This document shows positions 10,101 through 18,906 of a stretch of 23,382 nucleotides of DNA, piece after piece. Both the position numbers and the translations under genes were made by a program. Under the pieces are notes generated by a model. It made no database searches. It was not told where the DNA came from and was given only the letters and a program-made list of their open reading frames with translations. The stretch comes from Amoebophrya sp. AT5.2 (taxonomy: Eukaryota > Sar > Dinophyceae > Syndiniales > Amoebophryaceae), in contig RXOD01004367.1 of assembly GCA_005223375.1 (NCBI GenBank), forward strand, positions 1 to 23,382, given 5' to 3'. Every line of letters begins with the position of its first letter. Within the stretch, counting starts at the first letter, position 1.

Positions 10101-10785
10101 CCGCCATCCGCACGTAGTCCGGGATCAGCTTCCGCAAATACGAACGGGTCTCCGACAATGCGCCGGCCGCCTCCGCTTGGATCACTCCGCCTCCACCTTG
10201 AATTTGATGACCATTTTCACCTGCGCCGGACGAATGATGTGAATGTCCATCTCGCGCCGCGAGCGAGTTTTCTTGCTTATTCCCACCACCGGTGGTGCCG
10301 TTGAAGAGCACGATCTCCCGCCAGCGGCCGGTCCCCAGCACGTTGGAGTCCGTTTGTCCCGAGACCCGATGACTGCCGCCCACGTCCTCGTACTGCGTCG
10401 CGTCCGGGTCCGTGCGGCAGAATTTCTTCGCGCCGAGCATGTTGTTGTACTTCAGCAGCGGGGGGGAGGTCGAATTTTTTTCTCCCGTGGAGGTCCTCGT
10501 CGCCGCGGCGAACGCGTTTTTGCCGAAGTCCGAATGGTCCTCGGCGAGGGCGACAGAGTCCGAGTACGCGTAGTGCTTCCGCTCCCAAGCAGCCAACTCT
10601 CTCTTGATGAGCTGGTACCCTGTGGTCTCGAGCTCGGAAATCCAGTCTTTTCCAAAATCCTCCGCGAGGTTGCCCGGGGTGATCAGGGTGCCGTTGGCGT
10701 CGAAGCAGTTGTTATGGCGATTGGTCCTACTCCATTTCAAAGTACTTACTTCATCTTCAATCATTCGTGCCTTAACATGAGTCAA
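7155..10785 (-). CDS. Aspartyl/asparaginyl beta-hydroxylase-domain protein with long low-complexity tail (apparent frameshift)
   Basis: The family hydroxylates Asp/Asn side chains using Fe(II) and 2-oxoglutarate. The domain lies in two parts. Part one (9982-10785) contains GRWREIVLFNG (about residue 153), then LIPDYVRMAEQNEGEIIISELAPHSHILPHCAPNNLRLTAHLGLAIP, where PHCAPNN carries the first iron-ligand His (about residue 249) and NLRLTAHLGL a conserved Arg. Part two (7155-9980) carries the rest, CAIRVG then WEQGKVLLFDDSFEHEV with the second ligand His, the RVILLI strand and WHPQI. Between them the second frame is open for about 190 codons of charged and Gly/Ser/Asn-rich sequence. The parts join only if one base near 9981 is skipped. 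After the domain come a Lys/Glu coiled coil, Ala- and Ser/Thr-rich runs, and CPICRTVLPPE...FFPCCG, resembling half of a CCG-type zinc finger. The first frame begins with a non-ATG codon; the first ATG is at 10764, and GATGAA|GTAAGT nearby suggests a missed 5' exon. Confidence 0.75.
7244..7420. repeat. Minisatellite in the 3' end of the hydroxylase ORF
   Basis: A GTGGTGTACCC-CAGCGCCGGAGG unit of about 36 nt occurs at 7244-7280 and 7341-7376. A GCGGATCCGCGTGTTGCG unit occurs at 7313-7342 and 7391-7420, and GTTGCGTTGCG recurs at least four times. In the minus-strand frame the repeats encode AAGPSGAAGYTT and SCATQHADPR blocks. The array lies where the second half of the zinc-finger-like motif would be expected. 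Confidence 0.75.
7446..7480. repeat. Inverted repeat, 10-bp perfect arms
   Basis: GTGGTTCAGC at 7446-7455 and GCTGAACCAC at 7471-7480, with a 15-nt spacer. It lies in the ORF just after the FFPCCG codons. Possibly a local hairpin; no terminator function is implied. Confidence 0.5.
8153..8222. repeat. Direct repeat coding for SPEVHVE twice
   Basis: TTTCCACGTGAACCTCCGGG occurs at 8153-8172 and 8201-8220, separated by a T-rich spacer. On the minus strand the copies code SPEVHVESRKK and SPEVHVETTER within the low-complexity tail of the hydroxylase protein. Confidence 0.7.
8961..9015. repeat. Near-perfect 25-bp hairpin inside coding sequence
   Basis: The arms at 8966-8985 and 8991-9010 are perfect reverse complements (20 bp) around a 5-nt loop GCGGA. 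Beyond one mismatch, four more pairs extend the stem to 8961 and 9015. It lies in the Ala-rich run (TPASVAAASAAAATDAAV) of the hydroxylase tail and reads through in frame. Confidence 0.85.
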
Positions 10786-11066
10786 ATATGAAAGTCCTCT
10801 TCAAAGAAGTATAAAATTGCTCCACTGCCCGGCTACAAAGCACGGGACCATAGGAAGACACGGGGAAAGCGATCATGCAGACTCCTGGCAGCTTCCTCAA
10901 ACGGGGAGGCGTCTTCTATGCCTATCGCCGATCTGCCGGATCAGCGGAGAGCCATCTTGGGGAGGGATCTATAGGAGGCCTCCCGGAGTGCAGAGTGTGT
11001 TCGTATAGCTAGGAGTTTGGGATTTTTTTGAAGTAGAAGTTCCGAACGAAGTAGAATAAAATCGCC
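10786..11066. other. Intergenic region between the hydroxylase and the 731-codon gene
   Basis: About 280 nt. The right part is the 3' flank of the 731-codon gene, with a TTTTATTCTACTTC signature on the minus strand right after its stop. The left part is the 5' side of the hydroxylase gene and may hold its first exon. No promoter motif is recognisable. Confidence 0.4.
11026..11060 (-). repeat. 3'-flank sequence shared with 85-116
   Basis: This stretch matches 85-116 at about 28 of 32 positions once a 3-nt gap is allowed. On the minus strand both read TTTATTCTACTTC, then CGGAA, then ACTTCAAAA. Here it lies just after a stop codon; at 85-116 it lies just before the stop of the VPS13-like reading frame. 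Confidence 0.55.
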
Positions 11067-14036
11067 CTAGTTGTCGGCGCGATTGTACAGCTCCATAACC
11101 TCGCGCCGGCTCCAGAAAGGCCGCGCGGTTAACAGCGGAAACAGAATGCCTGGGCGCTGGAACCCGCGGCTGCAGGAAGCGCGGAGCTTCGACACGGCGT
11201 CCAATTGGATCATGTTGTCGCTGGTGCGGGTATAATTGGTATTCGTGTTGTTGACCACAAAGTCGCAGTCGCTCTCGACGTGGTCCCCAGGAGCACCAGT
11301 ACCTCCAGTCGAAGCAGAAGGCGAAGTAGATGATCCGCGTCCACGACCGACAACCGCAATGACGTTCGAGGTTTCGCTCGCGGCCACCGGCGGAATCTGC
11401 TGGAAGTGGGGCGAGATGAGCGGGGAGCCGCTGTGGTTTCCCCGGTTCACGTTCACGAGGTGGTGCTGTAGCCCCCCCACCAGCACCTTTTTCCCCCCCG
11501 CACCATTCCCCGAGTTCTTCAGGATCGCGTGCCCGCTCGGCGCCCCGACGAGGCAGTGGCGGTAGCCCACTTCCGCGATTTTGGCGGCGGTCTCGGACAT
11601 CTGCACGCACTCGAAGTAGCCCGCCAGCTGGAAGAACACGTGCAGCCCCAAACACAGGTTCGTCTTCGGCTGCGAGGATGTGGAGGATGTTGAATTCGTC
11701 GTTGACGTGGATGTAGAGGACGAGGATGTAGAAGTTTGCTGCGTGAGCGGCAGCAGCCACAACCCCACGCGGATCGCGTCCAGGAGCAGCAGCGCCGCCA
11801 CCTGCTGCGCCTCGTGCGGCAGTAAATGGACGTGGTCCACCACCAATTCCGTTAATTCTCTCCCGTAGGTCTCCACCCGGCGGTTGCCGAAGAAGTGGTC
11901 GCGGTACGACTGCAATAGAGACAAGACCGAGCCGCTGTCCTCCTGCAGCGTGGCGTGGATCGTGTTCGCGAGCCAGACGAAGCGACGGGCCACCTGAGGG
12001 TCGCGGTCGTCCGCGTGGATGGTGCGGTACAAATGCTGGATCAGCTGCACGCAGTACTGCACGTCCGCCGGCACGAAGTTTATGACCAGACCAGATGGTA
12101 AGTGGCCATAGCTGGTACGTGAATGGTAATGGGTCCCCCCTTGGCGATGGCGGATCGCCCTAGCGATGGCGAGTGCCGATCAAGGCGCTCGGAACCGCCC
12201 GGGTCGATCAAAGGGTCGGGGGTGGTTTCTAGAAATGGGCCCCATTTTGGTGGGGGGTAGGGGATGGCGTGGGTAATGGGAGCCACTACAAGGTAAGTAG
12301 AGACGGAAAGGCAAAGGGCTAGGGGAGAGCCACTGACTACCTAGATTGGTGATAGAGCGTAAAAGCAGGACAAAAGAGTGCGGCGAGGGTGGAAGTGCTG
12401 GATCAGCTGCACGCAGTACCGCAGTGCTGCACTTACCACCTGGTCCCTTTATAAAGTTGTGGCACAGGTTTTTGTGCACCGCGTACCCGTTCCGCAGGTT
12501 GCGCAGCTGTTGCTCCCGCAGCCTTGCCAGCTCCTGCACCTGCGTGGCACTTTGGTGCGCGCGCCGGTTCGACAGCTCCACCAAAGCGGTGGCGCAAAAC
12601 GTCGTCCACCGCATGTCGGACTCGCTCGCCTCGTACTGGTCGCACTCCAGCAGCTTGCCCGTGGTGTGCGCGGACAAGGCCGCGATCTGGTTCGGCTTCA
12701 CCAATTCCAAATTCGCGGTCGCGGAAATCGTCGCCACCGTCGTCACGGCGGGTGCAGGAGCTGCGGAGCCAGCTGCTGAACACAGCGGCTGCTGCTTGCT
12801 TTTCTCGATGCACGCCGCGTTGCGCATCGCGGCCGTGTACAGGATACTGTAGTTTACCAGGTCCACGTAGTTGTCGCGCGGGAAGAACAACCCCACGAAC
12901 TCCTTGCCCTCGAAGTCCAGCACCTGCAGCGCGCGCAGCGTGTTCCCGCACTTTTTCACCAGGTTCAGCTCCGCGTGCGTGAGCGGGGTTTCGCGCTGTG
13001 CACTCGACTTAGAGGTTCGAAAATCTCGAGGCAGGGTCTAGGGCAGGCTCCGTCACATACCCTCCCACTTCTGTGTCCGTCGGTACGCTTATTTCGAAGG
13101 GGTACGACGGCAAACTACACTAGCAGGCGACATCACCTGGCGCGACCCTACAGAAAGAGACCCCGAAAAAAGGGCGACGGGCGAACACTTCCAGAGAGCG
13201 AAACGCCTACGGATAGGACGGGTCGCAGCCTGTGCCAAATCTCAAGGCTGGCTCCGTCATAAACCCCTCCAGATCACCCCACTGCAGGGGTATGCGCTTC
13301 TGGCTAATCCCAGCCACCCCCTCCCCTTTCCGGGGATCCTCAGCATTGGCCACGTCAAAGCCTGCCTTAGGGCTAGCCTTGAGTTTTTTGAAGGATTAAT
13401 CGACTGCTTCGCCCGCTCGGTGAACTCCGCGATGCTGCACGCAAGCTCGTGCGAGGTCGCCGGAAACCCGCCCGCCTGGTTCGTCGTGCTCGCCGCGGAC
13501 AGGCCCGCGATTGCCGCGGCGGCGGATGTTTGGGGCGGGGGACGGGGAATAATTATCGACGAAGTAGAAGTACTAGCTCCACCAGCCGATTGCCCTCCAC
13601 CACAACTGCTCGCCGAAACGGCCGCCGAGACGCCTCGGACGCTCGCGATCGCGGGGTTCGCAGGCGTGCCCCGAGGAAGCACGGTCGGATTCGCCGACAC
13701 CTTGAAATTGGCCGGCGGCGGTGGCGGCGCCGGCAGCGGCCGCGGCTGGCTGTACGCGCCGTAGGCCGGGTTGTAGGTGGAGCTCTTCATGGCGCTGGAG
13801 GTGGTCGTGGTCCCGGGGCCGCCGTAGTAGCTGTTCATCGTCGATTGGGAGTTGCTAGTATTAACGGAGGCGCTGTCCGACAGCCGGGACGCGTTGTGGT
13901 CGTAGCGACCACTCGCGGGGGCCATCCCGTAGGAATTGAACCTGCCGCCCGCACTCGTTGTGCCGTATGGTGCTTGAACCTGGCCTTGCTCGTTACTGAT
14001 CATGTTGTACCCGTAGTACGAGGAAGGGGCAGACAT
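11067..14036 (-). CDS. Uncharacterised 731-aa protein with three exons
   Basis: I do not recognise this protein. Exon 1 is 13400-14036 (ATG at 14036), exon 2 is 12454-13003 and exon 3 is 11067-12075. With the joins at the in-phase direct repeats the frame is 2196 nt including the stop. Residues 1-212 are Tyr/Gly/Ser/Asn-rich and then Pro-rich (PLPAPPPPPANF), probably disordered. Exon 2 is more folded-looking (NTLRALQVLDFEGKEFVGLF, and a helical ARLREQQLRNLRNGYAVHKN). Exon 3 opens with helical, domain-like sequence (YCVQLIQHLYRTIHADD, FVWLANTIHATLQED, HEAQQVAALLLLDAIRVGLWL), a Ser/Thr run (TSTSSSSTSTSTTNSTSSTSS), then a region with conserved-looking aromatic residues. I see no signal peptide or clear membrane segment. 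The Ser/Thr runs come from TTCTACTTC-type codon repeats that recur across the window. Confidence 0.65.
12076..12458 (-). mobile_element. Introner-like intron with terminal inverted repeats and 5-bp direct repeats
   Basis: The direct repeats AAGTT (AACTT on the coding strand) lie at 12076-12080 and 12454-12458. Immediately inside both are inverted repeats: 12081-12104, and 12430-12453 read as reverse complement, match at 19 of 24 positions, both opening TAT and ending GGTAAGTG. Removing 12076-12453, or the equivalent shift within the repeat, joins HKNLCHN to FVPADVQYCV in frame. The ends carry no GT-AG dinucleotides. A GT-AG pair set inside the element (donor GGTAA|GTGCAG, acceptor GTACCAG|C) would also keep the frame but would code the inverted repeats. 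The interior has no ORF of its own, so the element would be non-autonomous. Confidence 0.65.
13004..13405 (-). mobile_element. Second introner-like intron with inverted repeats and 6-bp direct repeats
   Basis: TCGACT (AGTCGA on the coding strand) occurs at 13004-13009 and 13400-13405 in the same codon phase. Inside it, TTCGAAAATCTCGAGG near 13016 and its inverted partner near 13352-13391 match at about 26 of 34 positions. Removing one repeat plus the interior joins ERAKQS to SAQRETPLTHAELNLV in frame. The sequence differs from the 12081-12453 element, so the two would belong to different families. The element lacks an ORF. Confidence 0.6.
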
Positions 14037-15606
14037 TCTCGTTTCAGTTTCAGTTTCTCGCCGCTTGATAAATATGAAGCAAGACGAGGTGCAGGTGGAC
14101 CAGAACGAGAAGGCTTCCTTCGTCCGCCGTAAGAGGGCGCAACTTGAACTTACTTGTGATCTGATTTAGAGGGAGCTATTAAACAGCAAAATGGAGTTGT
14201 GAAAAGAGAAAGCGCGAATATCTTCGCAGAAGTGAGGACAAGCTTTAGACTTGCTTCCTTAGCTTCGTCCACCTCTACGTGTGCCTATTCGATTTTTTCG
14301 TGGAGCTGGAGGTGAATGATCATACCAGCTTTTACTACTAGAAGCTGGCTGCCTTCGTCATGTGTTTGCAATGATGTTGAAAGTGGTCGTCGTCGTTGCA
14401 GTCGTCGATAGCGATACATATAGTTTGACACCACACTAATTTCCCTGGTTCGTTAGATGTCGTTCTCGGCTAGAAAGATTGATTGGCAGCAGTACCCACT
14501 AAACACAGCGGTGCTTTTTCGAAAGAAGCATATGTCTTGTCGTTGTCACAAGTACAAGAAGTAGTACTAGCTTTAGCACGTCCACGTCGCTGCTTGTAAT
14601 TACCCTGAGAATCGCGAACTAGAACTACAACAAGCAAAACGTACAACTACACAATACTTATCTTTTATATTTTCAGTGGAATTACGCGAAGTTGGAGAAG
14701 TATCCTGCCGCTGATAACTAAGAAGCAAACAAAACAAGGAAATACAGGGTGGAGTGCATCGCTGCAGAGTGCCGTAAGTTCCCTTCGCTCCTTCCGCTTC
14801 GCTGCTGCTCGTCAAGTGGACTGCGATGGACTAAGTTCGTTGGGTTGCGTATAAAAAAAGTATACATAGATAATGAAGATGGGCGTACTGGAATTAAGTT
14901 TAGCGAGTGACTTGGCGTCTCGAAGGACGAGGTCAAGAAGCATAAAAAAACACAAACTGTGTTTCTTCTGTTCCCTCGCACCTGCTCCTGCAAAGTTTCA
15001 GAGAGGCTGCCAATATCTGAGTGTATCATCTATGTGGTGACCCTGAACTGAGGCCGTCGAGGTGAAAAAATGTAGTGGAATCTGGATGATGATGCATTCT
15101 CACGACGTCCTGAACTCGATTGTCAGCTGGGACAGCGAAGAAGAAGATCTCACTTTGGCTTTTCGAGGAACGTTGAAAGAAAGGAGTGAGGGATGCGCTG
15201 GGCCGGCGAAAACTGAGAAGGAGAACAGATTTTACTTTGATTTTTCAAACACTCCATCCATATCGTCCGCATCTATGAAGCACTAAAGCAATCAACACGA
15301 ACGGCGAAGATCCAAGTGTGAGAACAGCGACCACGACCTCCCTGCGAAGCCTCGTTGAATCATGAGATCCTTCGATTTTACAGTAAAGTACTTACTTGTA
15401 CTTGTTCAGTATCAGTGCGTCGTTGGACGGAAAAAAATATGCCGCGCGCGCTCATCGCACCTCTTGCGTTTCTTCACGTCCAGCCTGTCAGCCGTAGAAA
15501 GTGACGAGTTGAGATCACACCGCGCAACATGACCACCCGTTCGCTCCCATCAAATCACGAACCTGCTCACCTCCAAACAGTTTTATTTACAGTCATTGAA
15601 GATTCC
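14037..15606. other. Intergenic stretch without a supported gene
   Basis: AT-richer, with short frames on both strands and none with a recognisable domain. Donor-like sites on the minus strand (ACAAGTAAGTTC near 14150 and ACAAGTAAGTAC near 15390) might mark untranslated leader exons of the 731-codon gene. A plus-strand frame at 15062-15286 (74 aa, acidic) has no support beyond being open. Confidence 0.4.
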
Positions 15607-18144
15607 TCATGCTGCCCCCGCGGTTTCTCCTTCCAGGATTTCGATTGCGTTTTTGAGGCCCTCGATTTCTTCCTCCCGCCGCTTCTGCCGCTCCTCGAAG
15701 GAGGGCGCTTTCGTCTCGCACTCCTCTTTGATTTTGTCCAGGTACTGGGCGCTGGCCGCTTCCTCCTTCCCGGCGTTGGCCTCGTCCGTCTCGGCGTCCG
15801 CGATCTGGGTGTTCAGGGTCGCCACCTCGCCCTCGTAACCCTTGATCGTCGCTTTCGTCGTCGCGAGCTCCTCGCGGTAGTCCTGCATCTTCTCGTCGTA
15901 CTGCGTCTTCAGAGACTGCTCCAGGTTCTGAAGGTCGATCTTAGTCTTGGCAAAGTCCGCCTCCGCGGTTTCGAGCAGGGCGATCACGGAGTCCCCGACG
16001 TTCTGCACTCCGGTGGACGTGGAGGCTTCGGTCTGGAGGAAAGAAGCGCCGCCGGAAGTAGCGAAATACTCTTGGAGGACCTGAAACGATGGAGCGACGA
16101 GAGGTGCGGGGCGGGTGGATCAGTCGTGCACAGAAAAGCGTATGTATACTGCGTGACCACTACAAGATTTCGTTTCTGTTGTTTTCCATTGTTCGTTGAT
16201 CATGATTTCATATTCCATACCTACACTTACACTTGGAGCTGCCAAAACATCGTGATAGGCCGGCAGGTGGCTACCAAAAAATCGTGAAGGTGGCTGCACC
16301 TGAATTGCTTTCCCGCAAGCCTCTTCGTTCTTTAGTGCCACTTCCATTTCTTCTTCGTTTTGCTTTTTGTTTTTCGCTCGCGTCGACGTCATCGTCTCCT
16401 TATCCGCGTTGATTTCCTGGATCCGGTTTTCCAGCTGGGCGATCGTCTTCTCCAGCTTGGTTTTGTCCGCCATCGCTTTCTCCTTCCGCATCGTGAGTTT
16501 CTCCTTCTCCAGGGTTTTTTGCTTCAGGTCCTTGCTGCCCTTCGCGGTCTCCGTCTGGCAGTACTGTTCTTTCGAGGCTGCCTCCGCCATCTCCTTTTCG
16601 AGCTTCGCCACCATGTTCGCAATCATGGACTTTACCTTCTCGAACGGATCTTCCGCCACTTTGATCGACAGCTGGTAGAGCAGGTTTTTGTGCGGGCCCG
16701 CGAGCTTCTGCAGGTAGATGGACGCTCGCGTTTGGCGCTGGAGTTTTTGCACGGCGAGGCTGGCAGAAGTCTCAGACTTGATGTCCTGAAGCGATGAAGT
16801 AGAACCGTTCATCGTCCCAGCATCATCTTCGTCCACTTCCACCTCTTCCTCGACTCCTGCGCCACTCCCGCTTCTCACCTTCTTCATCCGCGACGTGGTC
16901 CTACTGCTCATCTGCACAAAGGAGGTCCTCGCCGGCAAAGGCAAAGCACCCGAAGCGGTTTCTTGTTGTAGGAAGTCCGGCGCTTTTTGCAGAATGTCCA
17001 TCGCCGCGGTGAGCGCCTTCAGCTCCGCCGCGAAGTCGGCCTGTTCCTCCTCGAACTCCTTCGTCGCGATCCGGTACTTCGTTTGCGAGTCGGAGAGGGT
17101 TTTTTGGCACTTCCCGATTTCTTCGTTCAGCGTGGCCATCGCGCCCGCCGCCTTTGCCTGGTTCTCTTCGGCCTGTGCCTTCTTCGACTTTTCGCGTTCC
17201 AAAAAGGTGACCGTGTTAGCCACGTTGTTGCTAATCTGCTGCACTAACAGCTGCTTCTTCATCTGGTTCTCGCTCCACTCCTGCTGCCGCTGCGAGCGGT
17301 TCGCAATCTCGTCCTGCAGAAACTTCTCGAACATGTCGATGACGCCGCCCATGCCGGACTCGGTGTCCAGCCCCTGATCGACCGCCTGCGGCTGCTGCAG
17401 CAGCGCGCGCAGCTTCTCCCGCGAAGATGCTCCTCCGACTCCGCCCGTCGACACGAAGCTCGCCTTCGTGATCGCGGAAACCGCGGTCTGTACCCCGTCG
17501 AGCGCCCGCTGCAGCAGCGCCGCGCCGCCGGCACCGTCCTGTCCGCCTTTGCTCTTCTTCAGCGTGAGTGCGCGGATGGCGCGCCGCACCATGTCGATGG
17601 TCTGTGCCGATTCCTTGTCAAGCTTCGCGAACTCGGCTTTCTCCTCCGCGAAAATCTTCTTCTCCGCCGCCAGATTTTTTCCTAGTGCTTGTTGCTTCTC
17701 ACTCGCCGCCGCGATCGCGTCCGACGATTTCACCACGAGCGCGGAGCTCTCCTCCCTCTTCGCCGTCTCGGAGGTGAGGGAGGTCCGCAAAACCGCGAGC
17801 TCCTTCTCTTCCTGGATCTTGGTCTGCTCGCACTCGTGCTCCAACGCGTCCTGCTCCTCGCGGGCGATTCGGGCCTCCTTCTCGTTCTGCTGCCGCATCC
17901 CCTCGAGCATCGTCACCACGGGACCAATACTGGACGGCTTCTGCGAGTCGGCACCGGAAGACTGCCTCGTCGCCGCGACAGCGAGAATCTGCAGCGCCGC
18001 GCTGCGAGCGGTGAGGCGGAAAGATGAAGAAATAGAAGCCGATGTCCCGGCCCCCGTTTTCCTGCGCGTCCGGCGGCGGATGTTGGGGGCATCCACCGCA
18101 TCTCCACCGCCGCAGGCGGCGAGACGCCGAGGCCGGCTGCACAT
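15607..18144 (-). CDS. Dinoflagellate-type long coiled-coil protein, two exons
   Basis: Exon 1 is 16300-18144 (615 codons, ATG at 18144, in-frame TAG just upstream) and exon 2 is 15607-16080 (157 codons plus stop), 772 aa in all. After a basic, Ser/Ala-rich N-terminus (about 1-65) comes PSSIGPVVTMLEGM, a phrase typical of this family. Nearly continuous Lys/Glu/Ala heptads follow, broken by Gly-rich (TGGVGGASS) and acidic (GVEEEVEVDEDDAG) linkers. Exon 1 holds the block EDPFEKVKSMIANMVAKLEKE and a Cys at the usual place (KEQYCQTE). Exon 2 holds YLDKIKEECETK, then EERQKRREEEIEGLKNAIEI, ending in ILEG. I know such repeats from many dinoflagellate predicted proteins; the function is unknown, plausibly structural. 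No signal peptide is obvious in the chosen start, although family members often have one, so an upstream exon is possible. Confidence 0.8.
16081..16299 (-). other. GT-AG intron in the coiled-coil gene
   Basis: 219 nt, donor AATTCAG|GTGCAG, acceptor CGTTTCAG|GTCCTC, phase 0, joining EEACGKAIQ to VLQEYFATSGG. TTCAGGT occurs across both junctions (7-bp direct repeat). No inverted repeats are seen. Confidence 0.8.
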
Positions 18145-18906
18145 GGTCTCTCCTCGCGCTCCTACCTACACCTACGCTTTGGTGCCTACGTGGAGAGCGA
18201 CCTGCGTGGTGGCACCGGTTGTACGGAAAGCACACATTCTCTTTTCCAGCACTCATCTCAAAAGTAACTCGTCTGTCAGCGAACATGAACAAAGCCAATG
18301 CTTCTACACCACGCACCGGATCTTCCACCTGCAACTTACGTGCCGAGGATGCCCGCCCCCGCGCTGCGCGGGCGGGTATTATAAACTACTTTCTTCGCAT
18401 AGCAACAGTAAAAAGTTTGACTGTGTCCAAAATAAAGTGACAGCTCTGGTATGGCGTGTCGGTAGTTGCGGGGTGAGGAGCATGTCCTGTAGTCTCTGTT
18501 CCACATAAGTAGTACAAGTGTTTCTTTATAGTTAGTGCTGTATTTGGTCACAGCTTATCTCGATGTGTGCTGGAGCAAGCGAAAGCGAGCATCCTTTCTA
18601 TTATTCGCAGTGTAATTATGAGTGCTTGCGTTAATAATTCATCGGGTCGTTAAAATTTTTCTTCGTTAAGATTTCTCAGCAATCTGGATCAATCGATGAG
18701 TTCAAATTCGGTTCAAATTCAATCTAGGCTTCAGTTGTTCGACAATGTCGCGTTTCTTTTTCCACGACGCCGTCTCGATCTTTCTCCGCCGCCCGCTCCG
18801 TCTCGCGATTCTATGACTGGGACGATGAGGACGTCGTGTTGCTCCCTCGTTACCTATGCAGAAGATGAACCATAGGTCCGCAAACCCCCGCCGCAACCCA
18901 GCCCCC
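18145..18906. other. Intergenic region with probable 5' leader of the coiled-coil gene
   Basis: The right two thirds are AT-rich with nothing I can name. The left part may be the leader of the coiled-coil gene: on the minus strand a strong donor, GGCAC|GTAAGTTGC at 18339, and an acceptor, CCACGCAG|G at 18202, would remove 138 nt of untranslated sequence. Confidence 0.4.
18351..18376. repeat. GC-rich hairpin in the probable 5' leader
   Basis: CCCGCC (18352-18357) pairs with GGCGGG (18371-18376) and CGCG (18360-18363) with CGCG (18367-18370), with a 2-nt bulge and a 3-nt loop. On the minus strand it sits about 10 nt before the donor-like GTAAGT, so it could affect leader splicing or translation. 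Confidence 0.5.

Noticed and set aside
12081..12453. Coding extension of exon 2 beyond KGPGGK
   Set aside because: The frame stays open for a while into the element, but the sequence turns low-quality and repeats exon material, and the in-phase repeats give a better join.
15529..18508. Plus-strand frames opposite the coiled-coil gene (252, 160 and 346 codons)
   Set aside because: Antisense shadows of Lys/Glu-rich coiled-coil codons read as Leu/Phe/Ser; the family match is on the minus strand.
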